Shown: one piece after another, positions 38,491 through 52,500 of the stretch | Layout: every line of letters begins with the position of its first letter | Numbering within the stretch: the stretch's first letter is position 1 | NCBI RefSeq assembly: GCF_018691265.1 | Contig: NW_024881296.1 | Location: 4,619,427 to 4,683,426, forward strand | Length of the DNA: 64,000 bases | Direction: 5' to 3' | Origin: Tyto alba | Taxonomy: Eukaryota > Chordata > Aves > Strigiformes > Tytonidae | Made by a program: the position numbers and the translations under genes | The notes under the pieces: model-generated | Seen by the model: only the letters and a program-made list of their open reading frames with translations | Told to the model about the DNA's origin: nothing | The model's database searches: none

Positions 38491-38869
38491 AGCATTCCAC
38501 CCATGAGTCCTGAAATCAAACAAAGCCTGAGACCCCTGCAGTGCACCAAATCCTCTTGCAGTTCTGATATGTACGTAAAGCAGGCAACTAGTACTTCTTC
38601 CCCAAAAAGGTTTTCTGTGCTTCTCCATTTATCTGTTTTCTGAGAAGCAAGCAAAGGTGAAATGCATGTTACCAAGAGGCATCCCAGTTTCTCTCACCTG
38701 TTTGAGAGGATCAGCTCCAGATTCTCCTGCAAAACCCACCAGCAAAATACAAAGCTGTTACTGAGCCCTTTTTTTTTCCCCTGAGCTCTTCAGTGGCCTG
38801 AGATACCTTTCCTTGGGGTAACAGTTCTGCTTCCAAAAAGCCAACCATTTCATCAAAGCCCCAGACTCC

Positions 38870-39430
38870 GGAGAACATGGGCTGTGCCATCACAGGGCTG
38901 CTTTTCAAGGAGGCATCTGTGCTTAGCATATGGCAACTATTTATTATAGCTGTTGCATTGAGAAACAACAATTCCCATGATAATTGTTTCTCGTATATCA
39001 AGATGCTTCAATCTCTGTTTCCCACAACATTCTGCTTGTCTGGTATGTGTGTGCCAATGTCACCACAGTCCTAGCAGACAGTTGTCTACGTTTTGTCATT
39101 ACTGAGGGTAAACAGACATGACTTGAGTGGGAAGGAGAGCGGGGGAAGTGGACTGCTAATTTAGTCTGGCTTTAATACTGCACTGTGAAAGAAGTACTGA
39201 ATGATTTGTGGGCAATATTTACAAACCTCCCCTCCCTCAATCCATCCATCCTTTTTCTTCAAGCACCCATTGTTTAAGGGCATTAATGCTTATTATTTGC
39301 CAGAATGCAGTACAGACGATGCTTGGTTTTGCAAGGGGTTTGGGAGACTTTTCCGCTCCCCCATCAATTAGTGCTCTGTTCATTTTTCTGAAAGAAACAC
39401 TCCTGTGTTCCCTTGAAAATATATAGCATG
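38870..39430. promoter_or_regulatory. candidate conserved non-coding element with inverted SOX-like pair
   Basis: A long repeat-free block containing the inverted pair GAGAAACAACAATT (38960-38973) and AATTGTTTCTC (38982-38992). Further TAAT-rich words follow, e.g. gctaatttag, gggcattaatgctta and catcaattagtgc. Texture and motif density suggest an enhancer. No coding support. Confidence 0.33.
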
Positions 39431-39570
39431 TTTGGACACTTACTCACAAATGCATGCATACACTTTCATCACTTATATACAAGATACATACCTTTTGTCC
39501 TTTTGCATACAGTAATAACATACATACCTTTCATATGCTAGATGTCAAAATCCCTAACACATAAATTATA

Positions 39571-39639
39571 AAAGAAAGAAAGAAAGAGAGAGAGAAAAAA
39601 AAATAAAGAAAAGAAAGAAAAGAAACAAACAAACACACA
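39571..39639. repeat. purine-rich (GAAA)n/(GA)n microsatellite
   Basis: aaag and ag repeats grading into aaac and ac: an imperfect low-complexity tract. Confidence 0.9.
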
Positions 39640-40929
39640 GTGTAAGATAGCTTCCCACTGTCTTGTCACCAGCAAGACCTCGACTTTTGCTGCTTGACCT
39701 GGCTGTGATGTTCCCTTGTGGGCTTTGAGTTTTGGAGAACATTACAGGGACCAATTCTGAGTATGGGCATGCCACTGCAGCCGTTCAGCATCTAGGCTCT
39801 TTGTTTGCATAAATCAGTGCAACTCTATAGACTCTCAGCATCAGTGTTTTGGCCCGTGCCAGGTAAGATTTGGATCCATGACATTTGATGATGCTTCCTT
39901 CTTTTGATTTTTTTTTTGTTGTTTTGTAAGGTTGTTTGGGGGAGAGAAGGGATAGGATGCACCCTTTACTAGTTAATGAAAGCACATTATACCTGGAGAT
40001 GGCTGAGCAAAACCAGCATCTGAGAGTTCTGTGAAACAGATAAATATTGCACTCATTGTGCCAGATAGCCAGAGCCACTCCTGAGAAGCTGTAAGCGTGA
40101 AAAATCATGATTTGATTTAAATAATTGAAATTCAGGATTTAAAGTAAAAATGAGGTATTAAATTTGATGCAGCAAGCAAGGATTATGAAGGAAGGATGTT
40201 GATGCTCACAATGTTTTAATATAGGTCATGCTACAGCAAAACTCAAGCATAACTAGGATTTTATCTCAGCTCATTCTGTGTGTATTAAAGCAGAGAGAAG
40301 AGTCTATCAGTTTTGGAGAAATTAAGTTCTATTCAGAACACAGAATCACTCCATTACAAAGGACCAAAGCTCTTCGTGCTATGATGAGAGCTTTGATAAT
40401 ACTCATCATTTGTGAATCTGACTATCATTCTTTTCTGTAGCACTGATGTGTTTGCACTAACCAGAGGACATTCACATGTACCATGTGATTCATAAGTTCA
40501 TCTGATTTTAACTAACTTGTCTGCTTTCATGTTAAAACCTGAGATTAAATAAGTTGGGTTGTGTGATAAGGTGGTGCAGCTCTCAGTGAAGTTGCATGAC
40601 TCTGATGTTTTATATCCTGTATACATATACTGATTCCTGTATTTGCATGTAAAGTCTGACTTCATAACGCTGCTTTATTTTTGTCTTTGTGCAAGCTGTT
40701 TCTAGTTGAATCAATAGTAAAAATTCTCCTTAAGGCAGATAAATATGTAATTAGTAGAAATAATGGATCAGTAGTCAGTCAGCTGCAAAACTGATGCTTC
40801 ATCTAAATGTGTGTAAGGCACTTTATTTAGTTGGCATGTTGCTAACATCTATTAAGTTAAATTATGAGACATGTTCTGAGGCCTTTCACACAGAATGTTG
40901 AATCTTTTCATTCCTTATTTACATGTGTG

Positions 40930-41320
40930 AATATATATGCGTGGAGATTTCAACCCATGAATTAACTCCAGAGGAAAAACAAACAACCAGATAAACACAA
41001 AGCCTGCGTTTGCGTTTATTGTATTTTCTCTTTAGAAAGCAAAGAAGCATCCTTACAGGATTTTCTGATTAATTTATTCAAAGAACTTAATTGATGTATC
41101 ACAACACAGCAGTATAATTTACATGGCATTAAAAAATGGAGTTGCCTAGTTCTTTGCACTGACAGCAGCCAGCTGAGAGAGTAACGAGAAGTCAATCTTT
41201 GCTGGTCATTTTTATGACTTTGAAACGTGTACTTTTATTTAAATCTGACATCATGTGGTTGGGTTTTCTAAATAATGAAATATTAATCAGTGTTTTATTA
41301 ACACCAGTGAACACTGGTAG
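40930..41320. promoter_or_regulatory. candidate conserved non-coding element
   Basis: AT-rich block directly before the GATA microsatellite. It has dense homeodomain (ttaattgatg, gattaattta), FOX-like (ataaacac, gtttattg) and nuclear-factor-like words, and no repeats or coding frames. Confidence 0.3.
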
Positions 41321-41337
41321 CTCTGGATGGGTGGATG

Positions 41338-41428
<91 letters not shown>
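41338..41428. repeat. (GATA)n microsatellite, about 23 units
   Basis: About 91 bp of perfect tetranucleotide repeat. Its flanks form an inverted pair, TGGATGGAT on the left (41332-41340) and ATCCATCCA on the right (41427-41435). Expected to be polymorphic. Confidence 0.97.
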
Positions 41429-42099
41429 CCATCCAGATCCTGTTGGAAGTCACCGTACATCCCATAGTTTTAATGCAAACCCAAGCGAAGTAACCTCTGG
41501 ATTGGATAATTAAATGCTGGCATTCAGAAACTTGTTTGGTAGTTTGCTTCTGGAAGGCAGCTATGGAAAGAAGTAGTTTATCACATTATCTGCACAAAAG
41601 TGCAGTAAGACATATACAGGTATTTAAGGGCTGTGTATCCCTGGTGGAAGAGAGGTTTTTAACTTAGTCCACCTGATCCCTCAGTTTTTTGGATCTGGGG
41701 ACCTCTACAAGCAGGCTAAACAGGGCATGGGGCACAGGTGAGACATGCCCAAGACCTGTGAAGTGTCACCTCTCAGATAATGGCTGTCTCTGCTCTGCAG
41801 CTCAAGATCCTTCTCTACTAGCTACTCTGCCAGGAACTGGGAGGGAGATGAGAGGTGAGAGGAGAACAGATTGGAAAGAGGACAGTATCGCCATACACAA
41901 GGGTGTTTTACTAGTAGCATAAGAAAAGCTGGAAAAAATTACAGATCTTTGGTTTTCCATCTTCCTACAAGCACAAATACCTTGTCACACCGCCTCATAA
42001 AGATTTAAAAGATGGTTTTAATACTTGAAACTTCCTCTGTCTTCAAAGAACAACAAGACTTTGAGACAGATATGTGGGAATTCACTTAGCCAAGTATTG

Positions 42100-42400
42100 C
42101 AATTTTAGTTCGTCTGCAGTGATCTGCAAACCACAGACTCTGAAATGAGCAAGGGGTTATGTGAATGTTCCGTATAAGTATTTATTTTTATTTTCTTTAG
42201 CAGAAGCTGTCAAATAAAGCATCTCCTGCCCCTCAGAGTCTTTTCAGTCTGTGCAGAACTTCTGCAAGCCAGGACTTTGCTTAGTACACTTAATTAAAGT
42301 TTGCTTATTGTAACAGTGCAAAATACAAGCTGGTTTTACTCTGGGAATTAAATTTTGCTCCATTCTATTCTTGGTTAGCATCAGTTGCTTCCTAGTATTG
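42100..42400. promoter_or_regulatory. candidate conserved non-coding element
   Basis: Repeat-free block with GCAAACCACA (RUNX-like), TAATTAAAG and CAAATAAAGC words. No coding support. Weakest of the candidate elements. Confidence 0.22.
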
Positions 42401-42554
42401 TCAAGGATGCTTATGAAATCTGGTCATGTCTGATGCAGGAAAGGTTAGTAGATTTAACAAGGTGGCATTAAAAACTGATTTAATAGAGCAGTAGCCTGGA
42501 TTTCAGTATGTAGGATAATTTCAGCACTGCTCCAGGGTAAAAATTCAATTTTGA

Positions 42555-42570
42555 TTTTTTTTTTTTTTTT
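42555..42570. repeat. T16 homopolymer
   Basis: Uninterrupted T run preceding cattccag. Confidence 0.9.
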
Positions 42571-45258
42571 CATTCCAGACTAAATGAAACAGATGCCTCT
42601 CAATACACTTCTTTGGTAAACACACTCTGAGAATCCTCCATCCAACTGTAAGTGATTATATGGCTAAAGACGCAGTCTGTAATAGGGAAACAGATGCAGT
42701 GATAATTATCCCAGTGCCCTGCATATCAAACATTAGCTATTGGTGGTGTAAAAAAAGAGGCTGAAATCAAAACAAAGTGGGATTTGTTGCACCAGATCAG
42801 ACTATCAGTTCAGGTTGCCTGACACTATCTTCAGATATGGGCTGAGCTTGATAATTCATAAAGAAATCAGGAGTGCTTCTTTATAACATTGCAAATAATG
42901 TATAATGCTGTTTAAGTTCACAATCAGTTGTTTGCATGTGATTCTTGCCAGTCAGGCATGGAACTCAGAGGGTCTTGGGGCTTCTAATTGTATTTATTTG
43001 AGCATTTTAAGTCTACAACCTGAATTTTCCATGCAGTTTTACTGCTCACAAAAGCAGTAGACAGCTGTACTCTGTCTTCAGTAATATGGGAATTGAAATG
43101 TCTTGATAGGAAGTTTGAGGTTGGATCACTGAAATAAGTTTTGCCTGTGGCCGTTGCGGAAAATTCCATGTGGATGTGCAAGCTTATCATCTGATCTTCC
43201 AAGATGCTGGTGAGTATAGCGCTAGCCAGCGTGACCAGCATGTATGTAAGATCTTAGCCCAGGCTGGAAGGTTTAGTCCTTTGACTAAAATCATTGCAGC
43301 TGTTACTGATTGCTCTTATTTTGCTGTCACGTAGCTGTAGATGATTCAATTCTAAAATATAAATGTCCAATGAATAGCCTGCAATATGATTTAATCTCTT
43401 CTGCTACTTTTTTTCTGATTCTTTTTAGCATTATTTCAATACTGAAAATGTGAAATTCCTCTCTGAAGCTGACAGAAGTATTTGGCCCAGATTCCTGTCA
43501 TGTAACTGGAGGCATCTAACCTGTGATGCCTAAGGGTGCTCACCCAGGATTAGCTGTCTGAAAGCTGGGCTGCTGCAGATCCAAACTGATGGTCTGTCTT
43601 CCTTTGCTTGCCAGTCAGCACACAAAAGGTATTTTCAGCAGGCAGTTCAACCCCTCCTAAAATAAGTGGGAAAATTGTCTCCCACAGGTGCCTGTTTTTC
43701 CTCCAACTGTAAAGGGAGCCTAAAGTGCTGACACAAGCTAAAAGCCTGATTTTTGGTGGCTTGCTTACCAGAGGTGAGTGTTACCCATTATCCTCGTTCC
43801 CTTCACTTCTGCTCAAGAGAGAGGACAGTCTCTTCCAGAGGATTATTCAGTTCACTTGAGACCTGAATCTACCCTTGGGAAGTGATGTTTTTCCTTTGAC
43901 TATTAGAAATAGGCAGCTCAGAGAGATAGTGTTAGGATGAAACCAGATTGTCTTCCTGCAGTCTTATTCTGGAGGAGAAGGAGAGAGGACTTATTGCAGG
44001 TCCCCAGAGCTCTGCCATTTCACTGGAAATCTCTCTCTGGGACCTGTTGCTCTTCCGAATAAGGAAGTCTGTAAGTGTTACCATCTATAGGAGACAAATG
44101 CCTTACTCAAAGCTTTTGACTTACCAAGCTGGTTTTCTTCATGAAATGAAAATATACACTATATCAATTAGAAAAGTCTCTGCTGTGACATCTGAATGTG
44201 GACACTCATGCCTGTAGACTTAACAAAGTGGGCTGCTTTTATTTTGAAAATTAAATAGAATAATAATAAATTGTCACTTGCCATCACATTGCTCCATAAA
44301 AGTGGCCTTGTTCATGTTAGTCCTAGTCACGTTAACACAAATTAGACATATGTGCCACTGTCCTCTGATGTACAGATGAATGCGTTTATCTCATTCAGCT
44401 GTCCTAAAAGGTTGGCCAGTAAGATGAAGCTGCTGTGCTAGGCCTGTTACTTCAGTTCCTCCTCGGCTGGTCTGGCTTTGGTCAGAAGCACGCTCATGGG
44501 ATGGACTCACTGATCTGGAGTAGAAGTACAACCCCATAACACAAGGTAGCCAGAGGCTGGTGGTTAAAACAGGAAACTAATGTAAACTGCTTATCATTGA
44601 CAGGTAGGCAAACTTTAGAAAGTGGGTGAACTCACCTGTGTGAAATGTATGAGAAATGGGTCAAGGCTATGCTGTCTGTTTACCCACTTTTAATCTCCAC
44701 CAGGGCACAGCAATTTATCATCTTTCCAAAGTGAAAGCCCTGCTCAGCACAGAGGAATGGGCTGGGGTTCCATAGCTGAGGTCACATAGGACACACAAGT
44801 GTTCAGGTCAGAAAAATCTAATGGGCTTTCTGGGTTTGAAATATGCCTGTCTAGATACGGTTTGTTCCAATTATGTCTGGTTATTGTTTTACATATGTCA
44901 AATATACTTACAGGACGGTCTCCTAAGGAATGTTGTAGGGGCAGAACAGCCTTGTTTTTTTGCAAAATTCTCCTAAAGTTGGACAAAATGTTTAGAAATC
45001 TCCCACGTGTGTACTCATCTAAGAGAAAGTTGTGGTATGTTAATGTGAAAAGTCATGTGCCCTGCTCTTGTTGTGGAGGGTAAGACATGAGAGAGAGGGG
45101 CCGTTGAAAGCTGAAGGCAGCTCCCGGGGAACCCCTGACACCAGCTCAGGCTGGACCCAAACACAAGACGCTTCTCTGCATTCTCCAGCACCGGGCACTG
45201 AGCAGCAGCAGGAACAGCCACTGCTTTGGTTCAGCAGTAATCACTGGGCTAGACTTTC

Positions 45259-45277
45259 ATTAGTGTCTGACACTAAT
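45259..45277. repeat. perfect 9+1+9 palindrome
   Basis: ATTAGTGTC, T, GACACTAAT. The ends are homeodomain TAAT/ATTA cores and the centre is a GTGTC/GACAC inverted pair. Confidence 0.9.
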
Positions 45278-48200
45278 TAATATGCCATGTGCTCTTTCAA
45301 GAGCACCAGAAAAGTACTCACAGTTTTTGCTAGGCAGATGGTAACTTTCATTACTTGACCAGATTCGCTGATCTCCTGTTAGATATCCCACCCCTTGCAC
45401 AGCTCTGTGGCCGTATCATATCAAGCTACTGAGCATTCCCAGCCACAAATAAGAAGGATTCTGTTTGATTTTGAAAGTCGCAGCCTGGGTAAAATCCCAG
45501 TGCTCTTTTCTGATCCATCTTATACTGACATCAACTTTTTGTCTGAATTTTGTCCAAAGACAGTCAGAAGAACAAGCTTCACATTTAAGCTCACTGTGGG
45601 CAGCAAATTCCCTCCCTCACCTTAAAAGCCTTTTGTTTTTTCCACAACTTTGTAGCATCTTTTAGGTCTCAGGAGTGGAATTACAAGTTGTAAATTTCTT
45701 TATGTGTCCTCCTTTCACACTCCTAGGAGTGAAAAATAAAATGCTGCCCAGCTAGGCCATCCCTCTGCCTCTGAATAAACATTTGTGTGAGGGCTCCCAA
45801 TCTTGCCAAAGTGTTAGGATAACATTCTCATGCTGATTCCCCTGCCCTCCTTCAACATCCCAGTGCTGGAGCTCCATTTCCGAGGCTTTGAAATGGCCAT
45901 GCTCTCACCTCATCTCATACACATGGAAATCAGATCACCAGAAGCAGTGAGCCTGTAAATCCCACGGGCAAGCCAACAGGCACGGCTAGGAAATTATGAC
46001 CTTCAGTATATTAATGCTTGAGTGAAGAGCTCCGTGCAGCCAAAGAGGCTATAATGAAAATGGAGAAGTCAAGGCTGGTAGGTCAGTGAGGCCACTACTG
46101 AAGGGCTTGGGCCTCCTTCCTTCAAACTCCACTGACTGTTTTGCCATTGTTTCAGCAAAAGCTGGAGCTGAGCATTTAAAACTTTTAACTGTTTGCTTTT
46201 TTTTATACACTGAGGACAAAGGATCTCTTATCATTAGCAACTGTTTGTGTAAGGATTCAGAAACAACAGCTGATAGGGGATCCATGCCATACTGGCCACC
46301 ACACATGCCCAGGTCATCCTTGCCACAAACTTGACAGACAAGAGACGAAGGGCTACAGCACGTGAGTAGCATGGGTATTGCAGCACCACGCTTCTGCCAA
46401 GACAGGACAGTGCCATCAACCACAAGACCAATTTGTCTCCTTCGTAGTTGTGTAAGACACAGAGGGTGCTGACTGGGTGTACAAACATCTCCTGCTTATG
46501 CTGCTTCTGATTAACCAGAGGAATATACTGTCACATGGCGTCAGAGAGGCAGATAGCTCCTGTGACTGCACAGGAAGGAAAACAGGGCTCTGTCTGTGCT
46601 TCAGAGGGGATCTTGGTGTAATTATTGCCTAAACCAAGTTGGCAAGTCCTCCAGCTACTGACCATCACATCCTCCGTCCAGTATCGATCCTACTTGTTTT
46701 CTGAGCAGAATGAGTGATTAATTCTTCTGCTCATTTAGTTGTACCTAAACAGGCACTTTTCCTGGCAAAATCACAGTGGTAAGAGAAGGAACATCCTCCA
46801 ACTCCTGGTTGTCGTTGTTGATCTGAGAGGAGTTGCCAGTGCACGCCTAGAAATGGGTCTGCAGGCAGGAGGTTTATGTTAGTCCTCAAGTTTCACAGCT
46901 GGGATCCAGAAATAATTTTTCACTTCATTACCTAATTGCATAGGTAGTTTAATTTGGGGAAGGGATTTTTCTTTTGAATTTCCTTCACTTGTGTACTCCA
47001 ACCATGTTCAGGGAAGCACCTAGACTTTAGTTTGGTTGTACTGTCAGTGCTTCTGTTTCCTTCTCTGCAGATGCAAAGCAGTTCAGAAGGAGCTTATGTG
47101 TGAACAGAGAAGTGTGTCACTAAACCCATACCTCTGAGAGCTGAACTTCATGAACACCTGTGTTCACTCCCCAACCTGTAAGCCAGAGTGAGTAACTAAG
47201 GTTAGGTTTGAAGCGTCTCTAGTGACAGAAGATAAGGTCAGTGTTGCTTGTTTAGGGTAAGGCAAATTAGGTACAGTGAAAGGCCTGAAGGGAAGGAGGG
47301 AAAACTATTGTGAGAAAGACAATACATTCAGTATTGTTCTGTCCCTGTAAAAGAGAAAGGGGGCAGCAACCAAAGCCCTGATTGAGATTAGATCCAGAGG
47401 TCTTGTTGTGACAGCAATAAGATCATCTTCAAAGCTTAAATGCTGTCTTAAATATTTGTTTTCTGATCTTTGGTAGGAGCTGGTTTGAGTATATTGCTTC
47501 AGGCACATCTTGAATAGAAAATGCCATGAAATTCATATTTATCAGTGATCAAAGAAACATAGAAATAAGTGATTTGGGAGATGAGAACTTTAACCATCAC
47601 TGAATGAAATTATACAGGAATCCTGAGATAAATCAAGTAGGGTATCTTAATGTATTTTAACACGGTTAAATGCCTATTAGCATGGACCTTTTGAGAAAGT
47701 GTCTTTCAATACATAAGAAAGAAACAGCAAGAGAACGGTTCTCACGGCTCTTTGAAAAGGTCCTGTTTTTTAAAAACTGAAGTAGGAGTTGGATTTTTGT
47801 CTGGAAACCTGTATTACAGACTGTCTTTCCCAGGTGAAACACTGTGTTCAAATATGTGCATGTCTTCACTATACCCAAGTCCTTCATTGTTTCAGTTTAT
47901 TTGTTTTAGAGGTCCCTGAGGACTTTTAAGTAATTTTCTTATAATCAGGGGGACACGATGAAGCATGTGCAACAGCACTCAAAATGGGCATGTTCTTCAT
48001 TCTGTATCAGCTGGCACACTCCTTCAGAGGGGCATCTGGTTTGGGCTGTAGGGTTTTTCTAGTTCATGTTTGTAGAGTTGCCTTACATCAAAAGAGAACT
48101 AAGAGAAAAGGGAACAAAATCTTAAAACTGTTCTCTTTCCTCTGCCACTACCATGAAGTATGCTCCCAAGAATGAGAGCAGGTCACATTATTCAGCGTTG

Positions 48201-49507
48201 GTATATAAGTGCTCTGGGAAGGGTTACTAGGGCATTTCCATTATTTGCTGTGGTTGTTTGGGGGTTGTGACATTTAGAGGGTACTTTGAAGAAAATAGCC
48301 CGGCTGGTAAATGACAGCAGAGAAAGGGGAAGGAAAGCAAATGGAGAGGAGGGAAGTTCACAGAGATTTCCTGACAAGATGAAAGTGTGAAGAAAACCCA
48401 GTGAGTTCTTATTCAAAAACCATTTTGGTGGCCTCTGTTTGAATGAGAACCATTTCTTAGCATGCTTAACAACTACTTGGTCCTGTCCAGGAGTACACTT
48501 TGCCAAATGTCTGCTGTGTTTAACACCACAGTCAACTTTGTAATGTGTGATGAGAATTATTTTTACAGCTGAGCTTCTTAAGAAAGGCCCACATGTGGCG
48601 TGTAAATCCCAGTGGGTTTTAACACACCTCAGTTGCACTAAAGAGGGAAATGCTGATCTTCACCGGCATTAATAAGGTACACAAAACTATTGGCATCCAA
48701 TGTTTAAACCAAGTGAAAAGCAGACTGGGAACCTGATGTGTTCCACAGAGAACCCAGGATGTGCATGTGGGGGGATGGGAACATTGACAAGACTTTCCCT
48801 GCTGATTCTCAGCACAGTTTTTGTTATGTCATCTTTTCCATACGTCCTCCACTGTCACAAACTTCAAAGGAGACAGAATCGTGATCGCTACTCCAGACAA
48901 GTGCTGTGAGTTGCACAATCTGGTGTTTGTACACAGCTTTAATGAAAGGTTCAGCAAGTCTCAGTGCTCTGATATCAGGTGATGGCATAAATATTGCAAG
49001 GTACTTAACTAAAAATGATGAGTTCTGAGAGAAAGTATTAGTTTGGCATGAGAGGGAGTTTTGTGGGAGAGCACATTCCTATTTCACATCTGATCTTGGG
49101 AAAATTGCTTAACCTGTCCTCTGTGTCTTTATTGCCCAACTGTAAACCCAAGTTGATACGTTACTGTCTTGTTTGCAGGACTGTATGACCAAATTAATCA
49201 ACCTCTGAGAGATACTCAGATACTACAGTGATATAAATAGAGCTGGACAGGAAACTCTTCTCAAATCCTTCAACTTTATTGTACATCAAGATAAAACAAT
49301 CTTTCAAAGGTTGCTTAGTGGATCAGTAATTGAAACAAATACATATATAGAACAAACATAATTTTGGTGGTAAGCATGCTCCTATTGGATGTGGATTCAC
49401 ATTCAAATTGCCATTAACTCATTTCATAAGAGGCACTTGAACCTGGGTCTTTCCTTTCCTGGAAAACTGTTCAGAATTGGGGTACTTGGTTAAAAAAAGC
49501 TGTTTGC

Positions 49508-49510
<3 letters not shown>

Positions 49511-49538
<28 letters not shown>
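49511..49538. repeat. A28 homopolymer
   Basis: Uninterrupted A run preceded by gtttgcatt. No recognisable retroposed body or flanking direct repeat was found. Confidence 0.95.
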
Positions 49539-49540
<2 letters not shown>

Positions 49541-52500
49541 AATCTAACTGACTCTGAACATAGTAAGAACAGGAGGAATGTGATGCATAAGTGCAAAATT
49601 TAAATATGGACTAATCTTTATAGAGAAGGCAAGGCACGAGGGTGGAGTGGAGAAGGAAAGAGAGAATATAAAAAGGCCTGCATATCTATCACCAAATGCA
49701 TCTTTTCCAAAGCATGTGGAAAAAAGCATCACTAAGAGTACAACACAGCAGGCTAGGTGCAGACTGAATACATAAACCTGTTCCCAAAGCACCGAATAGT
49801 GCAATGGTATGGGATAGCGAGGTGTGAAACAGGGCAAATTTAGAGAAAAGAGAGCTATGTCAGCAGCAGCATCAAAACGTAGAGACTAACATAGTCTTGT
49901 TTAAGAGAAATTAGAGGCTGGAAGAGAGGGGAGAGAGAAAGTGTTGATGCACTATAAGATTATCACACATTTCTAAAGAGGTCTGAAAGACCTGACTTCC
50001 TGCTGTGGGGTTCCTCTCATATTGGTGTGAACAAGCATTGCACTATCACCTGCAAAGTCTTTCAGTGCAAGTGGTGACACTTCAGTATTCACAGCCTGCC
50101 TTAGAAAATCCAAGGGAAGCAAAAGAAAGATGAAAACCATGCAAGTCAAAAGGGTGCTGCTTCCATTGTTCTTCTTGCTGCTTGGTTAACTGGGAATTCC
50201 TTTGAGCAAGAGAGGTCACATCTCCCCAGATGCGCTCTGCCCTCATCCTAGGGCACAGCAGTGCTGCCCATGTGGAAGCAGCTCCCCAAAAAAACACCTT
50301 TCATGGAAACAGTACAATGAAATCACCCTGATAGGCAGGACACAAGGTCTCACCATGAAAGAGTGGTTTTAGCAGAATATATACCTGAAAGCACAACTGC
50401 CAGTGGAAGATGATTACCCGGTGACATGGCAGCACAGCCCCTTTTACAGAATAGGCAGGACTGAAACCGCTTGGGAATGTCTTGAACCAAACTAGGACTT
50501 TATGGGCACCTGAGACTGGGTCTGAGTTACGGAAGACAAGAACGGGTGCATCTAGACCCTCTTCACCTAGGACCTTGGGGATGACTGCTGCAACCCTGGC
50601 CATGAGCTCCTGCTGGTCCCAGCCCACTGGCTTGAGGACTGAATGTGCTGGCAAGTACATAGAGACATGAAGATGAAGAAAGCCACTGTAGCTGTGACAG
50701 GAGAGCACGGGAGCTTCACAGACAAGTGTAATAGCAATGAACAGGTCATGCACCAGAAACTGAGGGAAAAAGAAAAATAGCCAGAGTTTTTGACACCAGG
50801 TAAAGTAGTTGATCAACAGGGTCACTGGAGAACTGTGCTGAGCTCAAGAAAGATGTTAGGCATGTCCATGTGCTTTGTTGCACACGTGTCATATCTTATA
50901 GACAGTGTAGTACCGCCAAGGTCTCCAGAGGAGAGGCTTGGGCTTCCAAGGGGCACTCTGCTATCTCCAACATGAAGCAATGGCTTGCCAGTGCAGCCTT
51001 GTTATTATACTATCTTACAAACAGGTAACAAGATTCTGCAATAAGCAGGGCTAATCGAAGTCTGTTATTTAGATAATATGGTAGGAGTAACAAAGCCTGG
51101 CTTATTTTCCAGGAAGGGATGTGCGAGAGGGTTCCTTTAGGGGGTGAGGGAAGCATGCTCTGATATATGCTTGTCTATTTTTAATATTTATTTCTGGTTT
51201 GGATAACCTTGTTCATTTGATGTCAAATCCAATAAAAAAGACACAAATAAGGATGAGGACTTTGTGATCTGCAACACTACAATATCCCACAGCCATTTTC
51301 AGCAATAAAAAATCTGTTCATGTTCTTGATTCTTTGTGGGAGACAAGACATTGTCTATAAGCACCAACAAAAAAAAATCAAGCAGACTGCAAATGCTTTA
51401 TTTTTCACTATTATTAACCCCCCGCCCCAGCAAGTCAATCCATTTCTCTTTTGAAATGGTGAGATAGAGTGCCTGGCTGACACTTACTAGAGAGCTGTTT
51501 GAGTTTGCTTTCCCCGCATTTCAAGAAAAAGGTTTTTTCCTCCTTTTAACAAAAATTCACTTTTTTTTGTCCTTCTTTATTCATTTATTTTTGAGGCCTT
51601 CCACTTGTGTGAACTGTGGGAAAAAGCTTCACTTTGCCAGGGTACAGCACGCATTGTAAAAGTAATTCAATTTTACACCATAGCAATGACATGATCAAGG
51701 GAATTTTGAGCAGGCTTTGTGACCAAGAGCATTTAACAAGTATGTGAAAAGCTTCCAAAGAGCCTTCATGAAAGAAAGAAAGGTTATAACAATAGGAGAG
51801 GTAGTTTGATAGTGGTAAATTAAGAGTCATAGGAGTGACTCTAATCAAGTTAGACTTTAAAGAAAGAGAAGCACCTTTATATCTCATGGGTATAGGCCTG
51901 AGTGCATTAACAACTGTTGGATTTGTGCTGGGAAGTGCACAAATCCCTGTGGCACTCAGCACTTGCTCCTCCTTGGGTTGATGAATTCAGCCCTGCAAGG
52001 ACGAAGACATTCTAGGCAAAGTAAGTAAAACTGCGGATTTGGACCAAGCACCTTGGAAAAATAATATTGAATCTTTGTTGATTTTAGTCAATATCTAGGC
52101 CTCTTTAGAGGTTGTTATCTTCCATTTTGTTCCCAGTGGAAGCCTCCTGGCAGTTCCAAAGCAATCATGGAAAGAGTTTTGTGTATAAAAGCAGTGATGA
52201 GCCATTCACACATGTTGCTAGTTTATATTGTTGCAGCCTGAGCCAGATTCTGTCCTGAGATATACCCCAGTGAAGTACCAACAAAGGCCATGCAAATGAC
52301 AAATAATTATATATACTATGTGTATTCATATACACATTAGGGAGAGTGGGTTTGGGCCTATCATTACAATTTAGGGTTGGTAAGGAACATGTATAGAGAT
52401 GTACACTTTAAAGGAGAATCCAGCTATCTAAAAAGATGATATATATACAGACTATCAGGCTGTTAGGGCTAGTTTTGGTTTTTTCTCACATGCTGCTTAC

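Noticed and set aside
48192..48638. 148-codon minus-strand frame
   Set aside because: No recognisable domain or splice support.
49440..49538. Processed pseudogene or SINE with an A28 tail
   Set aside because: No gene-like or tRNA-like body upstream of the A tract and no flanking duplication.
50301..50825. 174-codon minus-strand frame
   Set aside because: Reads fairly protein-like, but no family, signal peptide or splice sites are recognised and the length is at chance level.
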